From: an uncultured Clostridia bacterium
Lineage (GTDB): Bacteria > Bacillota > Clostridia > Peptostreptococcales > Anaerovoracaceae
Assembly (NCBI GenBank): GCA_934233735.1
Contig: CAKQGQ010000014.1
Span: forward strand, 1 to 59,543
Length of the DNA: 59,543 bases
Direction: 5' to 3'
The first letter of the stretch is position 1; each line of letters opens with the position of its first letter. A program made the position numbers and the translations under genes. Shown here piece after piece: positions 32,828 through 41,595 of this stretch. The notes below the pieces were generated by a model. It ran no database searches and was not told where the DNA came from. It was given only the letters and a program-made list of their open reading frames with translations.

Positions 32828-34618
32828 ATGATTGAGGTTCAAAACAAGAAAGTAATTGACTGGGTGGCAGAATGTGCCGCTATGACTTGCCCGGATGAAA
32901 TTGTTTGGATTGACGGCAGCGAAGAGCAGCTCGAAGCAATCCGCGCACTGGCAGTTGAGACCGGAGAAATGGCAAAGCTGAACGAGGAAAAGCTTCCCGG
33001 CTGTTACTATTATCGTACAGACCCGAAAGATGTTGCAAGAGATGAGAAAAGAACCGTAATCTGCACGACTGAAGAAAAAGACGCAGGTCCGACCAATAAC
33101 TGGGTTCAGAAGGACGAGATGTACGCAAAGATGAGAAAGCTTTTCGACGGATCCATGAAAGGACGCACGATGTATGTAATTCCTTACTCGATGGGTGTTG
33201 TCGGCAGCGAATTCGCCAAAATCGGCATCGAAATTACCGATTCCATCTATGTTGTCCTTTCCATGGACATCATGACGCGTATCGGTGACCCGGTTATCGA
33301 AGAGTTGAACAAAGGCGCAGACTTCGTAAAATGTCTGCATTCCAAGGCTCAAGTTGATGCGGAAAATAAATACATCGCACAGTTTCCGGAAGAAAACACG
33401 ATCTGGAGCATTAACTCCGCTTACGGCGGCAATGTACTGCTCGGAAAGAAATGTTTCGCGCTCCGTATCGGCTCCGTACTCGGAAAGCGTGAGGGCTGGA
33501 TGGCAGAACATATGCTGATTCTCTGCGTGGAAGCTCCGAACGGCGAAAAGAAATACATATCTGCAGCGTTCCCAAGCGCTTGCGGCAAGACAAACCTTGC
33601 GATGCTGATTCCGCCGAAGCATTTGCAGGAAAAAGGCTACAAGGTTTACACAATCGGTGATGACATCGCATGGCTGCGTATCGGCGACGACGGCAGACTC
33701 TATGCGGTAAATCCGGAAAACGGTTTCTTCGGCGTTGCGCCGGGAACCAATTCAAAAACGAACAACAACGCTTTGATGACAACGAAAAAGAATACCATCT
33801 ATACGAATGTCGCAAGAAATATGGACGACAATACCGTATGGTGGGAAGGCCTCGATCAGCCGGCTCCGGTAAACGGTCTCGACTGGCAGGCAAGACCTTG
33901 GAACGGTCAGGAAGAACAGGCGAAGAAAGCCGAAGGCAAGGAATTCGTCAAAGGCGCGCATCCGAATTCAAGATTCACAGCCCCTGCGGAGAACTGTCCT
34001 TCTATCGCTCCTGAATTCTTCACGGGCGAAGGCGTTCCAATCAGCGCAATTATCTTCGGAGGCCGCCGCGCGAAATCCGAACCGCTGATTTGTCAGTCCC
34101 GCAGCTGGGAACACGGCGTATTTATCGGTTCCAAGATGTCTTCGGAAACGACCGCTGCAATCATCGGTGATGTCGGCGTGGTAAGATATGACCCAATGGC
34201 AATGCTTCCGTTCTGCGGATATCACATGGGAGACTATTTCCAGCACTGGCTCGACATGGGAAAGAAAATGTCCAATCCGCCGAAAATCTTCAATGTAAAC
34301 TGGTTCCGTACCGATGAGGAAGGAAACTTCATCTGGCCGGGCTTCGGCGACAACCTCAGAGCTCTGCTTTGGGCGCTCGACCGCTGCGAAGATACGGTCG
34401 GCGCAAGCGAAACTCCGCTCGGCTTCGTGCCTCGTCCTGAGGATTTAGACCTCACAGGCATCGACATCAGCAAGGAAGCTTTAGACGAGCTGCTTACGGT
34501 TGACAAGGAAACATGGAAGAAAGAGCTGGAAGGCATCAAAGGCTGGTATGCGAAATTCGACCACCTGCCGAAGGAACTGACCGACGCGCTTGCAAAGCTC
34601 GAAGAAGATTTGAAATAA
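32828..34618 (+). CDS. pckG: Phosphoenolpyruvate carboxykinase (GTP)
   Basis: At 596 aa this is the normal length for the GTP class. The hallmark P-loop with a reactive cysteine, F-P-S-A-C-G-K-T-N-L-A-M-L, the metal/PEP site G-D-D-I-A-W-L, E-N-G-F-F-G-V-A-P-G-T-N, and the guanine-binding N-W-F-R region are visible. It interconverts oxaloacetate and PEP; in fermentative Clostridia it can run in either direction. Terminated by a strong hairpin. Confidence 0.97.
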   Translation: MIEVQNKKVIDWVAECAAMTCPDEIVWIDGSEEQLEAIRALAVETGEMAKLNEEKLPGCYYYRTDPKDVARDEKRTVICTTEEKDAGPTNNWVQKDEMYAKMRKLFDGSMKGRTMYVIPYSMGVVGSEFAKIGIEITDSIYVVLSMDIMTRIGDPVIEELNKGADFVKCLHSKAQVDAENKYIAQFPEENTIWSINSAYGGNVLLGKKCFALRIGSVLGKREGWMAEHMLILCVEAPNGEKKYISAAFPSACGKTNLAMLIPPKHLQEKGYKVYTIGDDIAWLRIGDDGRLYAVNPENGFFGVAPGTNSKTNNNALMTTKKNTIYTNVARNMDDNTVWWEGLDQPAPVNGLDWQARPWNGQEEQAKKAEGKEFVKGAHPNSRFTAPAENCPSIAPEFFTGEGVPISAIIFGGRRAKSEPLICQSRSWEHGVFIGSKMSSETTAAIIGDVGVVRYDPMAMLPFCGYHMGDYFQHWLDMGKKMSNPPKIFNVNWFRTDEEGNFIWPGFGDNLRALLWALDRCEDTVGASETPLGFVPRPEDLDLTGIDISKEALDELLTVDKETWKKELEGIKGWYAKFDHLPKELTDALAKLEEDLK

Positions 34619-34637
34619 TTTAAAATGAGAAGAAAAA

Positions 34638-34681
34638 CCCTGCGACTATGTTCAAGCCGAACGCAGCCGCAGGGATTTTTG
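34638..34681. terminator. Bidirectional terminator after pckG and lysO
   Basis: CCCTGCG (34638-34644) pairs with CGCAGGG (34668-34674); A-run before and T-run after. Confidence 0.8.
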
Positions 34682-34696
34682 TTTACAGATTTGATT

Positions 34697-35731
34697 TTAA
34701 AAGATACTCAGTGCCAGCGGAACCGAAAACGGAACCAAAAAGCTCATAATGACGCCTGTTATGAAGCCATAAGTTACCGCCTTGCCTTTGGTTTCTTTGT
34801 TGATAACCGGTAGGCAGACATCCATCGCCGGCGATCCTCCCATGCAGGCAGCTTCGATATAGCCAATCTTTTCCGCCACAAACGGCAAAAACAAAATGCT
34901 GATAATCTCACGCAGAACATTATGTAAAAACGATACTGCCGATGCTTCAATCAAACCCGCATCCATAATAATTCCGGGCGCAAGCGAATACCAACCGAAT
35001 CCGGCACCTACCGCCATAGCTTCTCTGAGCGAAAATCCCATCAGCGGTCCGGCTATTGCAGCACCGATGAAGGTTCCCACAATGGTTACAAATGGGAAAA
35101 TCAAAATACGCAGTCCCGCGTCTCTCATCATCTGAAACACCGTGCCCTGCAGTCCAAGATCCAATCCGACGAAAACCATGAGTATGCACAGTCCGGTTTT
35201 AATTCCAAGGCTTGCCGCATGATCAAACTGCGCAATCTCGCTTCCGAATATCGGACGCGCTGCAAAATACCCAAGAGCCATCCCGACAATAACAGAACCG
35301 AAAATAATAATCGTCATTTTATTCAATACGCACGTTTCACTTTCGCACTCCATCTCCTGCTCAATTTCCGCAATCGTCTCTGCTGTATCAGCTTCAAGCG
35401 CGGCGCTCATTTCGGCTTCCTGCTTTGTCAGCTTATGGTTCAGCGAAGCGTCTTTGCGGAATCCTGCCGCTTTTCGGGCAAAAAAAAGACACACAACAGA
35501 GAAAAATATAATTGCCAGCGTCATTACCAGTGCTGTAACACCTATCGTTCCTATATTATTGATGACTTGCTCGTTGCATCCCATTCTTGCGCCCATGAGA
35601 ATGACGAGTGCCATAATTGCCAGTGTCTGTACCCCATCTCTCCATGCAAGCTTTTCCTCATATCTGCGGAGTCTCATGCCGATAATTCCACCAATTACGA
35701 TAATGCTGATATACAAAATTATATCCTCCAT
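34697..35731 (-). CDS. lysO: LysO-family lysine exporter (DUF340)
   Basis: This 344-aa membrane protein has about eight spans in two halves separated by a charged cytoplasmic segment (~95-135). The N-terminal I-G-M-R-L-R-R-Y-E and C-terminal G-F-G-W-Y-S-L-A-P-G-I-I, L-R-E-I-I-S-I-L-F-L-P and C-M-G-G-S-P-A-M-D-V-C-L-P are conserved in LysO, which exports L-lysine (and thialysine) in E. coli. The 106-bp upstream region is too short for a lysine riboswitch and shows none. Confidence 0.88.
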   Translation of the reverse strand: MEDIILYISIIVIGGIIGMRLRRYEEKLAWRDGVQTLAIMALVILMGARMGCNEQVINNIGTIGVTALVMTLAIIFFSVVCLFFARKAAGFRKDASLNHKLTKQEAEMSAALEADTAETIAEIEQEMECESETCVLNKMTIIIFGSVIVGMALGYFAARPIFGSEIAQFDHAASLGIKTGLCILMVFVGLDLGLQGTVFQMMRDAGLRILIFPFVTIVGTFIGAAIAGPLMGFSLREAMAVGAGFGWYSLAPGIIMDAGLIEASAVSFLHNVLREIISILFLPFVAEKIGYIEAACMGGSPAMDVCLPVINKETKGKAVTYGFITGVIMSFLVPFSVPLALSIF

Positions 35732-35800
35732 AAAACCCCTCCCTGAAAAAATTGTTTCTCTTATTTTTGCCTAATCTTTCGATACAGTTTCTTCGTTTTT

Positions 35801-35828
35801 AGTTTGCAAGTCTTCTGACTTGCAAACT
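35801..35828. other. Perfect 12-bp stem hairpin between flavodoxin gene and lysO
   Basis: AGTTTGCAAGTC (35801-35812) / GACTTGCAAACT (35817-35828), loop TTCT. On the minus strand it is followed by A's rather than T's, so it is a poor terminator in the gene direction; it could be an operator or an RNA-processing hairpin. Confidence 0.6.
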
Positions 35829-35837
35829 CGCAAATTT

Positions 35838-36446
35838 CTATTCTCTTCTTCCTTTCGTCATTTCCTCGACAATCGGACGGATTCTCTGTCGGTCAATCAG
35901 ATTACAGCCGTTTTCCATATAGGAAATCATGATTTTGTCATTGTCCGTAATCTCCGACTCTCGCTTTCCTTTAATCATTTTCTGCGCCAGATTCATAATC
36001 ATCTTATCGGCGCCTTTCAGATTCTCCGGATGATATTCGCCCGGCAGATAGAAGCACGGAAGCTGCTTCATGTAGCTCTTCGGGAAGTTGATGTCGCGCA
36101 GCTGCTGTCTGGCTTCCATGTCATCGAGGTTGATTCCGACCGCAAAAATCGCATAATGCCTGTCGATCACACCCGATTTCTCAAGATCTTCTGCGGTAAT
36201 CTTTCCCGAGCGGTACATATCGAGAAGCTTTAAATCCGACTTAATCCATTTCATAAACTTGTCTAGTTCCTTGATGCCCCCTGCCTGCACGCCGCCACCA
36301 TAGATTACATTGTCGTAATTCTTCAGCTCATTTTTCTTAAATTCATCTATGGAAACCGCCCGGCATCCGAGTTCCTCGGCAATCCATGCCGCATACTGCG
36401 CGCTGGCTCCATATTTGCTTTTATAAATTACAATCGTTTTTTCCAT
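35838..36446 (-). CDS. Flavodoxin-domain protein (flavodoxin_5 / protoporphyrinogen oxidase-like)
   Basis: This 202-aa protein begins I-V-I-Y-K-S-K-Y-G-A-S-A-Q-Y-A, the FMN-phosphate loop, with V-I-Y-G-G-G-V-Q-A-G-G and F-A-V-G-I-N marking the isoalloxazine loops. The family includes HemG-like and stand-alone flavodoxins; no heme biosynthesis genes are nearby, so the electron partner is unknown. It lies 18 bp after the AAA_14 ATPase gene on the same strand. Confidence 0.82.
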   Translation of the reverse strand: MEKTIVIYKSKYGASAQYAAWIAEELGCRAVSIDEFKKNELKNYDNVIYGGGVQAGGIKELDKFMKWIKSDLKLLDMYRSGKITAEDLEKSGVIDRHYAIFAVGINLDDMEARQQLRDINFPKSYMKQLPCFYLPGEYHPENLKGADKMIMNLAQKMIKGKRESEITDNDKIMISYMENGCNLIDRQRIRPIVEEMTKGRRE

Positions 36447-36464
36447 CTGCTGTCCTCTTTTCTC

Positions 36465-37790
36465 TTAGACATCCTTTCGCAGTAAAAAAGCCATATACAG
36501 CGGAAGAACTAAAATTTTATCATCTCTTGCAATGTTGTAATTCCCTAATTTTACAGCATCGTATACATGATACTTTTCCGGGTGTCTAAGAATTGTCTTG
36601 ACGCTCTTCGCATTTCCGGTAGCTGCTTTCACCTCTGCAAGCGTACATTTCCCCTTATATCGGATTACGAAGTCTATTTCCAGACCTGAATCTTTTCGAA
36701 AATAGTAAAGTTTTCTTCCCATCTTTGTAAAAATATCCGCAATTAAATTTTCAAAAATCGCACCCTTATATATCAGTAAATTTCCTCGCAAAATATCGTA
36801 TTGGGTCCCTTCCTCCAGCATACTTACAAACAACCCCATGTCACACATATAAACCTTAAATGTATCCGGATCTGCATTGCCGTCCAAAGGCAGCTCAGGG
36901 ATGTTCAGATTGTAACATCGCGTAATAATTCCTGCATCTTCAATCCACTGCAAACTGCCGGCATACTTTGCCGCAGTTGTACCCTTCTTTACAACGGAAT
37001 ATTGAAACTTTTTGTTTTCCTTGCTGAGTTGTCTCGGTATGGAGCGAAAGCATTCACGAATACTTGCCTTATCCGTTCTTTCTGCATATTTAATCATATC
37101 GTCTTCATAAGACTGAACAATGTCCTTTTGGATTTGCAAAACCTGCTCCATTTGTTTTGTATCCACAAATGTATTTACCGCTTCCGGCATACCCCCGACC
37201 ACAGCATACTGAAGCAACAGCTGCCGCATTCGATTGTGCAGAGCCTCCGGCACAGGGATTTCTTCGTCCAAATTTTTCTGCAAAAGATTAATGATGGAAG
37301 GGTTGATTCCGTTCGCCCACAGGAATTCTTCAAAGTCCAGAGGATACATGGTGACTACATTTTCAGAACCTACAGGAATAGACTTTGGATCTTTTCCATA
37401 CCCTTTCACGCCCAAAAGCGAGCCCGTTCCAATCACATCAAAACGACCGTCCGTATGGAAAAATTTGAGTGCCGTTCTGGCGTCAGGGCATTCCTGAATT
37501 TCGTCAAGAATCAACACTGTCTTATGAGGTTCAAAAACGGCATTTTTTCCAAGCAAAGCGGAAAGAAGCATAACAATATTGTCAACTTCAAGTGAACCTG
37601 AAAATACATCTGCATAGTCAGGGTTTTCAAAAAAATTCAAATACACAACATGCTCATAATTTTTTCGGGCAAATTCAGTTACGGAAAATGTTTTTCCGCA
37701 TTGTCTGCAGCCCTTGATAATCAAAGGTTTATGGTCAGGTCTTTCTTTCCACTCCATTAATGTATCTTCAATTTTACGTCTCAATGCCAT
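36465..37790 (-). CDS. AAA_14 / DUF4143 ATP-binding protein
   Basis: This 441-aa protein has an N-terminal AAA domain with Walker A I-K-G-C-R-Q-C-G-K-T-F (~27-37) and Walker B V-L-I-L-D-E-I-Q-E-C (~88-97). C-terminal DUF4143 follows with a PD-(D/E)XK-like core, G-L-E-I-D-F-V-I then L-A-E-V-K-A. These proteins are abundant, often multi-copy, in gut anaerobes and their role is unknown; some are thought to act as toxin-like or mobile accessory genes. The gene has three 33-bp direct repeats around its promoter. Base composition is AT-richer than neighbours. Confidence 0.88.
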   Translation of the reverse strand: MALRRKIEDTLMEWKERPDHKPLIIKGCRQCGKTFSVTEFARKNYEHVVYLNFFENPDYADVFSGSLEVDNIVMLLSALLGKNAVFEPHKTVLILDEIQECPDARTALKFFHTDGRFDVIGTGSLLGVKGYGKDPKSIPVGSENVVTMYPLDFEEFLWANGINPSIINLLQKNLDEEIPVPEALHNRMRQLLLQYAVVGGMPEAVNTFVDTKQMEQVLQIQKDIVQSYEDDMIKYAERTDKASIRECFRSIPRQLSKENKKFQYSVVKKGTTAAKYAGSLQWIEDAGIITRCYNLNIPELPLDGNADPDTFKVYMCDMGLFVSMLEEGTQYDILRGNLLIYKGAIFENLIADIFTKMGRKLYYFRKDSGLEIDFVIRYKGKCTLAEVKAATGNAKSVKTILRHPEKYHVYDAVKLGNYNIARDDKILVLPLYMAFLLRKDV

Positions 37791-37840
37791 TTTTATCTTC
37801 CTCCCTGATGGTTATACCGCTTTTGTAAAATATATGTACA

Positions 37841-37939
37841 TTTTATCTCATAGTATAAACTTTTTCAAGGGACTTTATTCGGTATATTTAAACTTTTTTA
37901 AGCGACTTTAACCGATATATTTAATATTTTTCAAACGAC
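37841..37939 (-). repeat. Three 33-bp direct repeats spanning the DUF4143 gene promoter
   Basis: Units at 37841-37873, 37874-37906 and 37907-37939, head to tail. Read on the minus strand each starts GTCGCTT-like, then GAAAAA/AAAAAA, then a TAAATATAYCGG-like core. The unit nearest the gene supplies TTGAAA, with TAAAAT 17 bp further on, a good promoter. The phasing (33 bp, about three helical turns) suggests an operator array for cooperative binding, possibly by the gene product itself. The array touches the dnaE stop. Confidence 0.8.
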
Positions 37940-37944
37940 ATTTT

Positions 37945-40900
37945 TTACATTTTCACATTTTCCACTCGCAAAATCGCCGCCATCTGCTTCCGTAATGCTT
38001 CCGACGGGCTGACCCAGAGAGATTCCTCTGTCCGGAACATCTTGCCGCTTGGAAGATAGATCAGAACCTCATGGTCACCCTCATGTCGTTTTAGGTTGAC
38101 CTTAATTTCTTCCAATGTCATGGCCTCGTCCATGTCCGCAGGTATGCGGAGTTTCACCATGCCCGCGGGCTGACGTGTCGGTTCCGAGGTCTCAGTTCTC
38201 TGCTGAATGGCAGCTGCTATCGATTTTGTGCCATAGTTCTTCCCACGGCTGCCGTTGTAACCATTGCGCGAGCGCTGCGTAAACCCGCGCTCGATTGCCG
38301 TATCAATATCCAGCACTTCATCCGCCAGTACCTTCGGGGCTTCATCTTCCTTAAAGTTCAGTGTTCCTTTGATTGCCACGACGCGGTCATCCTGAATGAT
38401 TTCCGCACATTTTTCGTACACATTCGGGAAGATGACAACCTCTGTAATTCCGTACAAATCTTCCAGATCGACGAACGCCATCATCTTATTGCTCTTCGTA
38501 ATCAGGGTCTTCTTGCCCGCAATCATTCCGCTGATGATGCAGGACATTCCGTCACGAATCGCGTTATTCTGTTCGCTTCCTGCTTCCTCTTCAATCTGCA
38601 TTAAATCGTCGCTTGTTATGGACGAAATTCTTTCCATTTTCTCTTTGTATGCGTCGAGCGGGTGGCCGGTCAAGTAGACTCCGAGCATTTCCTTTTCCAT
38701 CGCAAGTTCAATGTTGAGAGGAAATGCCTGAACGTCCGGAAGGCGCTTTCCTGTGCCTGCACTGCTCATCGCATCCGAAGCCGTTTGGAATAAGGAAATC
38801 TGACCTTCAAGGTTTTTCTTGGAAGTATTCTGTGCAGACTCGACCAAGGTTTCGTATACCGCGAGTTTTGCGGCTCTGTTTCCTTCGAGACAGTCGCAGG
38901 CTCCCGCTTTAATCAAGCTCTCGATTGCACGCTTATTTACCTGGGAAATATCCAGATTATTAATAAAGGTAAAAATATCCGAAGGTTCGCCCTTTTCTTC
39001 GCGTGCCTTCAAAATCGCCTCAATTACATTTTCTCCGACATTCTTAACGCCCAGCAGTCCAAAGCGGATTTTGCCGTCCTCCACGCTGAATTTCTTCCGG
39101 CTCTTGTTGACCGATGGCGGCAGAACTTCTATGCCCATGTCGCTGCAGTTGCGGATATATCTTGCAATCATCTTCGCATCGCTCATTACCGATGTCATAA
39201 GCGCCGCCATGAATTCGACCGGGTAATGCTTCTTGAGATAGCCCGTTTCATATGCCACGACCGCATAGGCCGCCGCGTGGGACTTGTTGAAAGCGTACTG
39301 CGCGAAAGTTTCCATGTCTTCAAAAATCGCCTCTGCTGCCTGACGGCTGATTCCGTTTCTGATGCAGCCTGCGATTTCGACATTGCCGTTTTCGTCGAGC
39401 TTTCCGTTGATGAAATACTCCTTTTCCTGGAGCATGACATCTTTTTTCTTCTTGGACATTGCGCGGCGCACAAGGTCCGAACGCCCATAGCTGTAGCCGC
39501 CAAGGTCACGCACAATCTGCATAACCTGCTCTTGATACACAAGGCAGCCGTAGGTTACATCCAAAATCGGTGCAAGCGACTCGTCCACATATTGAATCCC
39601 TTGCGGGTTCTTTTTGTTTTCGATATATTTTGGGATGGAGTCCATTGGGCCCGGTCTGTAAAGCGAAATCCCCGCCACGACGTCTTCGAAGCAGGTCGGT
39701 CTGAGGTTCTTCATAAACTGCGTCATGCCGCCGCTTTCGAGCTGGAAGACGCCGCTCGTATTACCCGCGGAAATCATTTCGTAAACCGATGGATCATCGT
39801 AACCCATCCTCGCAAAATCAATCGTCACGCCATGATTATGCTTGATAAGTTCGAGCGCATCTCTTATTACCGTGAGATTTCGCAGCCCCAAAAAGTCCAT
39901 CTTAAGAAGGCCCAGCTCCTCGATGGTCGTCATCGTAAACTGCGTTGCGGGCCCTTTTTCGGACAGATATAGAGGTACATATTCATCAATCGGTGCTTTG
40001 GAAATCACCACTCCCGCCGCATGCGTGGAAGCATGGCGCGGCATGCCTTCGATTGCTTTCGCCATATCGATGACTTCCCGCGTCTCTTCGTCATTTTCAT
40101 AGAGATTTTTCAGGTCGGGGCTTGTTGCAAGCGCCTTATCAATCGTCATGCCCAATTCGAACGGAATCGCCTTGGCAATCTGGTCGGTCTTTGCGTAACT
40201 GACCGAAAGCGCTCTCCCGACATCGCGCACCGCCTGCTTTGCCTTCATCGTTCCGAAGGTTATAATCTGCGAAACCCTGCCTTCGCCGTATTTTTCCGTC
40301 ACATAGTCGATGACTTCCTGCCTGCGCTCGTAGCAGAAGTCTATATCAATATCCGGCATGCTGACACGCTCCGGATTCAGAAATCTCTCAAAAATCAAGT
40401 TATACCTTATCGGATCGATGTCCGTAATCTTCAGACAGTAAGCGACGATGGAACCCGCCGCCGAGCCCCTGCCCGGTCCCACCATGATTCCGTGGCTTTT
40501 TGCATAGTTGATGAAGTCCCATACAATCAGGAAGTACTCCACATATCCCATGCTTTCGATGGTGCCAAGCTCATAGTTCAGCCTGTCTTCCAGTTCTTGG
40601 TGGGTGTGTTCGCCGTAATCCCCGTCACCGTACCGATCCCTGAGACCCGCATGGCAAAGTTCCCGAAGGTATGCGGTATTGTCTTTTCCGTCCGGTGCTT
40701 TGAATTCCGGCAGATGATATTCACCGAACCGGAAGTCGTAATTGCACTGCTCGGCAATTTTCTGCGTGTTATCGCAAGCTTCCGGGCAATATGCGAAAAT
40801 TTTTCGCATTTCGTCTTCGCTCTTCAGATAAAATTCATCATTCGGGAAGCGCATTCTCTTTTCGTCGTCAAGCGTTGTCGCTGTCTGAATCGCCAAAAGC

Positions 40901-41556
40901 ACATCATGTGCCTTCGCGTCCTCGCGTCTCACATAATGTGCATCGTTGGTTGCCACAAGAGGAATCCCGAGTTCCTCAGACAAGCGCCTCATATCGGGCA
41001 AAATCGCCCGCTCTTCTTCCAGTCCCTGATCCTGAAGCTCCAGATAAAAGTTACCTTCGCCGAAAATTTCAAGAAGCGCCTCGGCTTCTGCCTTGGCGCC
41101 TGCATAATCACGCAAAAGGAGTCTGTGCTGGATTTCTCCTGCCAGACATCCTGAAAGCGCAATCAGCCCTTCGCTGTGCGCTCTCAGAACATCCTTATCA
41201 ATACGAGGTTTATAGTAGTATCCGCGGATAAATCCCTCGGATACAATCTTAATCAGATTCTTATACCCGGTTTCGTTCTTTACCAGCAAAATCAAATGGC
41301 CCTGCCGCTTATCCTTTTCGGCGTCCTTATCCGTCATTTTGCGTGCGGCAGTATAGACCTCACAGCCGATAATCGGCTTGATGCCCTGTTTCTTGCACTC
41401 TTTATAGAAATCCACCACACCGAACATGACGCCGTGATCCGTAATGGCGAGGCTGTCCATGCCAAGTTCTTTGGCACGCGCTGCCACCTCCTTGATTCTG
41501 GCTGCACCGTCCAGCAGACTGTATTCCGTATGTACATGCAAATGCGTAAATGCCAT
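37945..41556 (-). CDS. dnaE: DNA polymerase III alpha subunit (DnaE)
   Basis: At 1203 aa it begins with a PHP domain (H-L-H-V-H-T-E-Y-S-L-L-D-G, I-T-D-H-G-V-M-F-G), followed by the C-family palm with catalytic aspartates in P-D-I-D-I-D-F (near 390), fingers, a helix-hairpin-helix, and an OB-fold at ~990-1070 (I-S-G-M-I-A-G-K-K). This is DnaE rather than PolC because there is no inserted 3'-5' exonuclease domain. In Firmicutes DnaE extends primers beside PolC. Confidence 0.97.
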   Translation of the reverse strand: MAFTHLHVHTEYSLLDGAARIKEVAARAKELGMDSLAITDHGVMFGVVDFYKECKKQGIKPIIGCEVYTAARKMTDKDAEKDKRQGHLILLVKNETGYKNLIKIVSEGFIRGYYYKPRIDKDVLRAHSEGLIALSGCLAGEIQHRLLLRDYAGAKAEAEALLEIFGEGNFYLELQDQGLEEERAILPDMRRLSEELGIPLVATNDAHYVRREDAKAHDVLLAIQTATTLDDEKRMRFPNDEFYLKSEDEMRKIFAYCPEACDNTQKIAEQCNYDFRFGEYHLPEFKAPDGKDNTAYLRELCHAGLRDRYGDGDYGEHTHQELEDRLNYELGTIESMGYVEYFLIVWDFINYAKSHGIMVGPGRGSAAGSIVAYCLKITDIDPIRYNLIFERFLNPERVSMPDIDIDFCYERRQEVIDYVTEKYGEGRVSQIITFGTMKAKQAVRDVGRALSVSYAKTDQIAKAIPFELGMTIDKALATSPDLKNLYENDEETREVIDMAKAIEGMPRHASTHAAGVVISKAPIDEYVPLYLSEKGPATQFTMTTIEELGLLKMDFLGLRNLTVIRDALELIKHNHGVTIDFARMGYDDPSVYEMISAGNTSGVFQLESGGMTQFMKNLRPTCFEDVVAGISLYRPGPMDSIPKYIENKKNPQGIQYVDESLAPILDVTYGCLVYQEQVMQIVRDLGGYSYGRSDLVRRAMSKKKKDVMLQEKEYFINGKLDENGNVEIAGCIRNGISRQAAEAIFEDMETFAQYAFNKSHAAAYAVVAYETGYLKKHYPVEFMAALMTSVMSDAKMIARYIRNCSDMGIEVLPPSVNKSRKKFSVEDGKIRFGLLGVKNVGENVIEAILKAREEKGEPSDIFTFINNLDISQVNKRAIESLIKAGACDCLEGNRAAKLAVYETLVESAQNTSKKNLEGQISLFQTASDAMSSAGTGKRLPDVQAFPLNIELAMEKEMLGVYLTGHPLDAYKEKMERISSITSDDLMQIEEEAGSEQNNAIRDGMSCIISGMIAGKKTLITKSNKMMAFVDLEDLYGITEVVIFPNVYEKCAEIIQDDRVVAIKGTLNFKEDEAPKVLADEVLDIDTAIERGFTQRSRNGYNGSRGKNYGTKSIAAAIQQRTETSEPTRQPAGMVKLRIPADMDEAMTLEEIKVNLKRHEGDHEVLIYLPSGKMFRTEESLWVSPSEALRKQMAAILRVENVKM

Positions 41557-41595
41557 CGATTCTCCTTTGCTTTTTCTCTAATCCTTTGTGTTATT

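Noticed and set aside
35732..35837. Lysine riboswitch upstream of the LysO-type exporter
   Set aside because: Too short, and it contains only a simple 12-bp-stem hairpin, not the multi-helix L-box.
40021..41154. 377-codon open frame antisense to dnaE
   Set aside because: dnaE on the other strand has intact PHP and polymerase motifs; the antisense product is composition noise.
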